Virus record (IMG/VR): IMGVR_UViG_3300036886_000393
Coordinates: 1 to 35,935 of that record
Strand: one strand, 5' to 3'
DNA: 35,935 nt
DNA from: a virus
A program made the position numbers and the translations under genes. Below the pieces are notes generated by a model. It did not search any database, was not told the DNA's origin, and saw only the letters and a program-made list of their open reading frames with translations. Below, in pieces: positions 30,535 through 35,935 of this stretch; position 1 is the first letter of the stretch, and each line of letters starts with the position of its first letter.

Positions 30535-31059
30535 ATGTCACAAGCTGGAACTTTAACAGCCGCTCCTCTCCCAGTTGTTCCCACAACCTATGTTGAAGAC
30601 ACAGGAGTTGCAACGCCAGCTCTTGGTTTGCTCAATGTAATAACGGGTGCCACTGATGGGATTGCTACTTCAGGAGCAGGAAATACAGTCACTATTTCCA
30701 TGCGGAATAGGGTGTACGGCGTAGGCACAACCATCGGCGCAGTGACAGGCGCACCCGCGACTTTCGTGATGAGTGCCACGACAGGAGGATCGTATTGCTG
30801 GGACATCTCTGTCTCCGGATATGATCCAACTAATAATTTGGTTGCTTCTTACACATTGGTAGGTGCCACCAAAACTGACGGCGCAGGGAATGGCGCTTTA
30901 GTTCCCGGCCAACAACTCGATGAGTTTGAAGATGCAGGAATGGCTGCCGCGACTGCCGCGATTGCAGTTGTTGGCAACACTGTCAATTTCAATGTAACTG
31001 GTGTTGCTGCGCATACTATTAATTGGAAGGTAGTTGGTTTTTATACACTAATAAACTAG
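30535..31059 (+). CDS. Tail fibre module protein
   Basis: A 174-residue Thr/Ala/Val/Gly-rich protein. Residues about 18-55 (TYVEDTGVATPALGLLNVIT, then GNTVTISM) recur as a module in the next gene (FTEDSGSATPAANNLDV). The rest is a beta domain (ATTGGSYCWDISVSGYD) found in metagenomic tail proteins. Function in adsorption is inferred from the module and the neighbourhood. Confidence 0.65.
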   Translation: MSQAGTLTAAPLPVVPTTYVEDTGVATPALGLLNVITGATDGIATSGAGNTVTISMRNRVYGVGTTIGAVTGAPATFVMSATTGGSYCWDISVSGYDPTNNLVASYTLVGATKTDGAGNGALVPGQQLDEFEDAGMAAATAAIAVVGNTVNFNVTGVAAHTINWKVVGFYTLIN

Positions 31060-31066
31060 GAATAAT

Positions 31067-32440
31067 ATGGCTGGATTTTCTAATGATCCAACTACTGGTG
31101 AGTCTTTAGTAAATGCCCAGAATTGCGACTTCAGCGGAGCGGCGATAAAGACAAGCCAAATCACTACAGATGGCGAGTTGCTGATTGGTTCATCGGTTGC
31201 TCCCCGCATAAGGGGTGGGAGCTTAGCATCATCTGGGTCAACTATTACCATAACACCAGGCCATGGCACAATCAACTTAGAGGCAGCAGCAAGCATACCC
31301 AATTCTTTCACAGAAGATTCGGGATCTGCGACTCCTGCTGCAAATAATCTGGATGTGAAGGGTGCGACATCCTCTGGCGGTGCAGCAACCAACATTAATA
31401 CCGTAGGTTCTGGACATCAGGTTTCTGTTTGTTTGAATAACAGTATCTCTCAGCCACATACAAATGCTGCCGCAACTACTGGTATGTATTCTCTTGGAGG
31501 AGTCCGATTTCTACATAATTATTCTTCAAATCAATTGAGTACTTTTGTAGGTAAAAACTCAGGTAATTTAACAAATACTGGACAAGAAAATTGCGGAATT
31601 GGAGCACAAAGCTTACTTCATTCAACCACAACAGAAGGCTGCAATGCAGTTGGTTATAACGCTCTTGCCGCCGTAACGACCGGAGTTTCAAACGATGCTC
31701 ATGGATGGGGTTGCCTTGGCAATCTCTCGACAGGTCAACAAAATTGTGGATATGGGGACAGTTCGGCAGGTGGCCTTATTACGGGAAGTTACAATATTTC
31801 AATCGGATCAGAATCCGGCCATTCTTGGGACGGTGCTGAAAGTTCAAATATATGCATAGGCAATTCTGGTGTTGATGAAGAAAACAATACCATCAGAATT
31901 GGAACACAGGGTTCTGGCGCAGGCCAACAAAATACTTGCTTTATCGCAGGAATAGAGGGCGTAACGGCCGCAAATCCACAGTTAGTAACCATCAATCCCT
32001 CAACTGGCCAATTGGGTTCGCAGGAATTTTATGCAAAAATCCCGATAACATCTGCCCAATTGAAAGATATAGTTGCAAATCCAATAACTTTAGTTGCAGC
32101 ACCCCCTGCTAATTCAATAATTAATGTTATTAAGATCGCTACTAGATTCAAATATGGCGGTAATAATGCCTTCACTTTAGGAGATAATGTTAATGCTATT
32201 ATTGGATCAAGCTTGTTAACTGATATTATTATGCCTCAAACGAATATGCAAGGGACTGCAGACTCATTCTCAAATAATGATGGATACATTTTTTCCACAG
32301 CAGGACTAGGGGCAGTTTCCTCGGGAGTAATTGATGGACAGCCATTGACCGCAACTTGTTCTGCTGATTTTACCGGAAATGCAGCAGGCGACAATTCTCT
32401 CATCATAGAAGTCATTTACTGGGTATCCACCCTCACTTAA
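31067..32440 (+). CDS. Tail fibre with YadA-head-like beta-solenoid repeats
   Basis: A 457-residue protein. Residues about 80-125 repeat the TEDSGSATPA module of the previous gene. Residues about 155-290 hold short repeats of the type N-x-x-x-x-G (NTGQENCGIGAQSL, EGCNAVGYNAL, TGQQNCGYGDSS, GSYNISIGSESG, NICIGNSG, NTIRIGTQG), like the left-handed beta-roll of trimeric autotransporter heads. The C-terminal 130 residues form another beta domain. It probably recognises the host surface as a trimer. Confidence 0.7.
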   Translation: MAGFSNDPTTGESLVNAQNCDFSGAAIKTSQITTDGELLIGSSVAPRIRGGSLASSGSTITITPGHGTINLEAAASIPNSFTEDSGSATPAANNLDVKGATSSGGAATNINTVGSGHQVSVCLNNSISQPHTNAAATTGMYSLGGVRFLHNYSSNQLSTFVGKNSGNLTNTGQENCGIGAQSLLHSTTTEGCNAVGYNALAAVTTGVSNDAHGWGCLGNLSTGQQNCGYGDSSAGGLITGSYNISIGSESGHSWDGAESSNICIGNSGVDEENNTIRIGTQGSGAGQQNTCFIAGIEGVTAANPQLVTINPSTGQLGSQEFYAKIPITSAQLKDIVANPITLVAAPPANSIINVIKIATRFKYGGNNAFTLGDNVNAIIGSSLLTDIIMPQTNMQGTADSFSNNDGYIFSTAGLGAVSSGVIDGQPLTATCSADFTGNAAGDNSLIIEVIYWVSTLT

Positions 32441-32448
32441 GGAGTTAG

Positions 32449-32922
32449 ATGCCTTCGCCTGCCTTCCAACTCCTAGCCAGAAATCTCGCAACCTATCCCT
32501 ACGTAAGAGCATTCGACCTTCTTGCTGGAGCAGGCACTACAATTACCTGGGCTCCCACAAGCGTAACGATTGGAACTGGTGGAGGGGGCGGTGTCACATG
32601 GACGCAGGTCGATAGTACGTCCAATCCAGTAACTCTAGTTCCTGGAAATGGCTATATTTGCAAGGGCCTGCTTCCTGTAGTGTTCATTCTACCTGCTTCT
32701 TCTGCCCAAGGAGACGTTTACAAGATCGCGGGGTACTCCAACCTATGGCAGGTCACGCAAAACGCTCTACAGTCAATTAATGAGGGAAATCAGACGTCCA
32801 CGCCTGGCATATTTGGTTCTATTGCGGCCACTCAGATCAGAGATTGTGTGGAGATGTTGTGTGTCACGGCCAATACAGAATTTCAATTGATAGATAGTAC
32901 TGGAAACATAACATTTATTTAG
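32449..32922 (+). CDS. Tail fibre-like protein, paralogue A
   Basis: A 157-residue protein whose C-terminal 110 residues (TWTQVDSTSNPVTLVPGNGY, then FILPASSAQGDVYKIAG and FQLIDSTGNITFI) are shared with the C-terminus of the next gene. The first 45 residues are a separate short N-terminal part with a GGGGG hinge. It looks like a fibre tip or a short companion fibre. Confidence 0.65.
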   Translation: MPSPAFQLLARNLATYPYVRAFDLLAGAGTTITWAPTSVTIGTGGGGGVTWTQVDSTSNPVTLVPGNGYICKGLLPVVFILPASSAQGDVYKIAGYSNLWQVTQNALQSINEGNQTSTPGIFGSIAATQIRDCVEMLCVTANTEFQLIDSTGNITFI

Positions 32923-32932
32923 GATTAGTTCT

Positions 32933-33523
32933 ATGGTTACAAATAACGCAATCAATCTTAATGCTACAGGAATTGCAAAATATGATGGGGCTGGGACTTT
33001 CAGTGCCATCACAACGACGATTCATCAACCTGTAGTTGGGGCTGCCGCCAATGGCCTGACTACTCTTGGTGCAATGACCAATGGCCAACTCATCATAGGC
33101 AGCACAGGTGCAGATCCTGCCCTCGCTGGCCTTACTGCTGGTACAGGGATAGGCATTGGGACAGGGGCGGGCACCATTACCATCAATGCCACAGGTGGTG
33201 GAATGACCTGGACTGTTGTGGCAGGCGACACAACTCTTGCTGTGAATAATGGATATGGGTCAAACAAAGCTGGTGCTATCGCATTCACTCTTCCTGCTTC
33301 TTCTGCTGTTGGAGACAGAATTTCGATCATCGGAATGCAGGGAAGTTGGAATATCGTTCAGGGCGCGGGTCAACAGATTCATATCTTTGGCTCTACTTCT
33401 GCATTAGGAGGAGGCGGTAGTCTGGCAAGTACGAATGCTGGCGATGCCATAACAATTGTGTGTCTTGTTGCTAATACAATCTGGTATACAGAATCTTGCG
33501 GTGGTAACATTACTGTAACCTAA
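32933..33523 (+). CDS. Tail fibre-like protein, paralogue B
   Basis: A 196-residue protein. Its C-terminal half (TWTVVAGDTTLAVNNGYGSN, then FTLPASSAVGDRISIIG and ESCGGNITVT) is paralogous to that of the preceding gene. Its N-terminal half has the fibre-type sequence NGLTTLGAMTNGQLIIGST, common in modular phage fibres. The two genes probably arose by duplication of the C-terminal domain with different N-termini. Confidence 0.65.
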   Translation: MVTNNAINLNATGIAKYDGAGTFSAITTTIHQPVVGAAANGLTTLGAMTNGQLIIGSTGADPALAGLTAGTGIGIGTGAGTITINATGGGMTWTVVAGDTTLAVNNGYGSNKAGAIAFTLPASSAVGDRISIIGMQGSWNIVQGAGQQIHIFGSTSALGGGGSLASTNAGDAITIVCLVANTIWYTESCGGNITVT

Positions 33524-33535
33524 TTTTGAGGCTGA

Positions 33536-35935
33536 ATGTCAACAAACAATGCAACCAATACTGGAATACTAGCTGTTACTGCTGATGTCAAGGCAGGGAC
33601 AAGTTCTCGTCTCGTTGTCAACCCTGCTTCTCTTCAAGGCTACATGGCAGATCTACTTCAGACGGGGTTTGAGTCATGGGCGGCTGGTGGCCCATATTGG
33701 TCTGTTGCGGGCACTACATTGACACTGCTGGCGGGGGGCACTGGATACATACAGGGTAAGCTGATTACGTGGGCTGGCAGTCAAAATACAGGGGCTCTTG
33801 CCGCAGGTGCGACATACTATGTGTACATTGACAATACTGGAACTATTGGAACTACTTCATCCAGGACAGATGCTCTCTTCCAAAATGATATTGTTTTGTT
33901 CGAGGTTTTTGTTGATTCAACTCCAGTCACGCCTGTTGTCACCGTAGTCAAGGAAAACCATCCATATTCATTTCCCACCACTGATTCAAACTATCAACAT
34001 GCCATTATCAATGCAGTAATTGCAAACTATAACAATGGCGCTAATATTGCCTTGAATGGCTCTGACTCACTTCAGATTAATGGAGATGATAAATTTGAGG
34101 ATCATGGACTTTCTACAGCAATTCCAGATAGCGCAAGTAGCGCTGTAACCTGGAATTTCTGCTATACAAATGCAGGAGGAAAGTGGATTGTCTCCTCGAG
34201 TGGGACAACATTCCCTGCGACCTACAATAATGCTGGCACACTGACAGCTCTGGTTTCTGGCCATGCTGTATTTAGATTATATGTTTCAAAAGATAATCTA
34301 AATACCACAACCCCAACCTACTATGCCATCTATGACACCTCCAAATATACAACCCAGACATTGGCAAATAATGCCATTACTGCCGGGACTCCTGCTGCTC
34401 CAACTAATGAATTACTTCAAATAGAACTTGCACAGTTAGGATTTATAACAGTAAAGCAATCAACTACGTCAATTACTAGTGTTGTAATCCAAAAATCAAC
34501 TGCAAGAGCACAAACAACAACTTCAGGAACAAACCAAGCCTCTCTTGTCACAACCAGCACTGGAACCTTCACTGGATGGTTGGGAGCTACTGATACAACA
34601 GTTCAGCAGGCCTTGAATGACCTGGATCAGGTATTGATTGGAGGGACGGCTGGACAGGTTGCGTTGAGTCAGGGAGCGGGTGCACAGCCAGTATATAAAA
34701 CCCCCTCAGCCACAGTTGGGGGGAATCTGGCTGTCACGACAAATGCCACTACTCTTTCTTATGGCATCTCTGCTCCTGTCACCATAGCCAATGGCGGGAC
34801 AAATGCTGTCTCAATGACCAACACTGATGGTGTTTGCTACTTCGATGGCAGTGCGATCAATACGACTGCCGTGGGATCTATTAATCAAATTCTCACATCC
34901 AATGGCGCTGGTGTTGCCCCCACTTTCCAGAATTTTACAGCCGCAGCCCTAAAAGTAAACATACAGGAATTTCACGCTAATGGTACCTATACTCCCACTT
35001 CTGGAATGCAGTATTGCATAGTCGAGGTTGTTGGTGGCGGTGGTGCTGGAGGAGGCGCTTCTGCTACAACTGGTTCGCAATATAGCATTGGGGGTGGAGG
35101 AGGTGCTGGTGGATATTCATGTGGATTCTTTAGCGCAGCAACCATTGGAGCATCTCAAAGCGTAACAGTACCAGCAGCAGCTACAGGTGTATCAGGAGGA
35201 ACAGGAAATACAGGAGGAACGTGCAGTCTCGGTGCTCTTATACAGGCGACTGGTGGTAGCGGAGGGGTTTCTGCTTTGTCTGCTCCATTAACGGGATTTG
35301 CAGCTGGTGGCGGGAATGCTGGCGTTGGCTCTGGAGGAACAATAAATATATATGGGAATCCAGGTGGTGAGGCATATTTTTTCTTGAATGCTTGGAGTGT
35401 TTCAGGCATAGGTGGAAATTCAAATTTAGGGGGAGGTGCTCAAGCAAATTTTGGCGCTTCTGGTGTTGGAAATAATGCCAGTGGTTATGGAGGGGGAGGA
35501 GGCGGCGCCTATAATGGTACTAGTCAGGCAGCACGCGTAGGTGGCTCTGGAGGTGTGGGAGAGGCCAAAATTACTGAGTATATTCTAAGTTCCACGCAAT
35601 TGACCTATCCTATTACTGTTCCTAATGGTGGGACGGGATTGACTTCAATTACAGCTGATGGAGTTCTGTATGGAAATGGTACTGCTGCGTGTGGTGTAAC
35701 AGCTGTAGGCACGGCCAAATATCCACTCACATCCAATGGCGCTGGCAATGCGCCAACCTTCCAACAGACCGATCTGACAGCTGGAGTTACGGGAATCTTG
35801 CCAATTGCCAATGGTGGCACTGACGCCTCGAGCTTTAGCACATCAAATGGGGTGGTGAAGTTTGATGGAACGAGGCTCGTGTCTTCATCGGCTGCGACTT
35901 ATAACGCAAGCAATGTTTTTAATAACACGGCCCAG
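33536..35935 (+). CDS. Large modular tail fibre, 3' end outside window
   Basis: An open frame of 800 codons from ATG 33536 to the window edge with no stop. The N-terminal 140 residues (including FESWAAGGPYWSVAGTTLTL) look like an attachment domain. The middle contains IANGGTNAVSMTNTDGV; then a Gly-rich domain at about residues 495-670 (GGGGAGGG, GGGGGAGGYS), a type used in receptor-binding adhesins; then further NGGTGL and LPIANGGTDASSF modules. The phrase LTSNGAG is repeated near 34890 and 35728. TTTTGAGG precedes the start. The missing end could hold the receptor tip or an intramolecular chaperone. Confidence 0.75.
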   Translation, partial: MSTNNATNTGILAVTADVKAGTSSRLVVNPASLQGYMADLLQTGFESWAAGGPYWSVAGTTLTLLAGGTGYIQGKLITWAGSQNTGALAAGATYYVYIDNTGTIGTTSSRTDALFQNDIVLFEVFVDSTPVTPVVTVVKENHPYSFPTTDSNYQHAIINAVIANYNNGANIALNGSDSLQINGDDKFEDHGLSTAIPDSASSAVTWNFCYTNAGGKWIVSSSGTTFPATYNNAGTLTALVSGHAVFRLYVSKDNLNTTTPTYYAIYDTSKYTTQTLANNAITAGTPAAPTNELLQIELAQLGFITVKQSTTSITSVVIQKSTARAQTTTSGTNQASLVTTSTGTFTGWLGATDTTVQQALNDLDQVLIGGTAGQVALSQGAGAQPVYKTPSATVGGNLAVTTNATTLSYGISAPVTIANGGTNAVSMTNTDGVCYFDGSAINTTAVGSINQILTSNGAGVAPTFQNFTAAALKVNIQEFHANGTYTPTSGMQYCIVEVVGGGGAGGGASATTGSQYSIGGGGGAGGYSCGFFSAATIGASQSVTVPAAATGVSGGTGNTGGTCSLGALIQATGGSGGVSALSAPLTGFAAGGGNAGVGSGGTINIYGNPGGEAYFFLNAWSVSGIGGNSNLGGGAQANFGASGVGNNASGYGGGGGGAYNGTSQAARVGGSGGVGEAKITEYILSSTQLTYPITVPNGGTGLTSITADGVLYGNGTAACGVTAVGTAKYPLTSNGAGNAPTFQQTDLTAGVTGILPIANGGTDASSFSTSNGVVKFDGTRLVSSSAATYNASNVFNNTAQ

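Noticed and set aside
1-35935. Search for CRISPR arrays, insertion sequences, integrase, repressor and anti-CRISPR-like loci
   Set aside because: No spaced direct-repeat array, transposase, recombinase signature or repressor gene was found; the only direct repeats are the iterons, the terS duplication and fibre repeats.

Overview
The window is 35.9 kb of a tailed double-stranded DNA bacteriophage with a short-tailed (podovirus), P22-like gene order. Genes are tightly packed with strong Shine-Dalgarno sites, so the host is a bacterium. Nothing in the sequence fixes the host genus. No integrase, repressor or CRISPR array is visible, and neither window end is a genome end: a gene is cut at each edge.

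Layout. (1) Positions 1-3.2 kb hold a recombination module: RusA-type Holliday junction resolvase on the minus strand; a RecB-like PD-(D/E)XK exonuclease, a coiled-coil partner and an ERF single-strand annealing protein on the plus strand. (2) 3.2-4.6 kb holds clustered terminators and a replication-initiator-like gene with iterons inside it, a lambda-O-type origin. (3) 4.6-7.4 kb has small accessory genes, a partly duplicated start region for a terminase-small-subunit-like gene, and a minus-strand operon ending in tRNA-Asn. No large terminase gene is in the window. (4) 7.4-19 kb is the head module: HNH endonuclease, portal (split by a group I intron), small basic proteins, scaffold, major capsid protein (split by three group I introns) and a decoration-like protein. 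(5) 19-28.5 kb is the connector, tail-hub and DNA-ejection module in P22 order. (6) 28.6-29.3 kb is a minus-strand cluster of tiny proteins, three of them membrane-anchored, possibly for lysis. (7) 29.3 kb to the edge is a tail-fibre cassette of seven genes with recurring modules; the last gene runs off the window.

The most striking part is the intron system. All four introns interrupt virion genes between whole codons, share a P7 pairing (GACTA/TAGTC) and end in AGTAACAGAAT(T)G. The three capsid introns share an identical 28-nt block. One carries a sense LAGLIDADG endonuclease, one carries a LAGLIDADG endonuclease on the opposite strand, and one carries a short ORF that resembles the capsid C-terminus. 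In all three capsid introns, translation that runs on from the exon stops at Ala-Ala-stop. This looks like a C-terminal degron on products of unspliced mRNA. The idea is inferred, but the pattern is directly visible.
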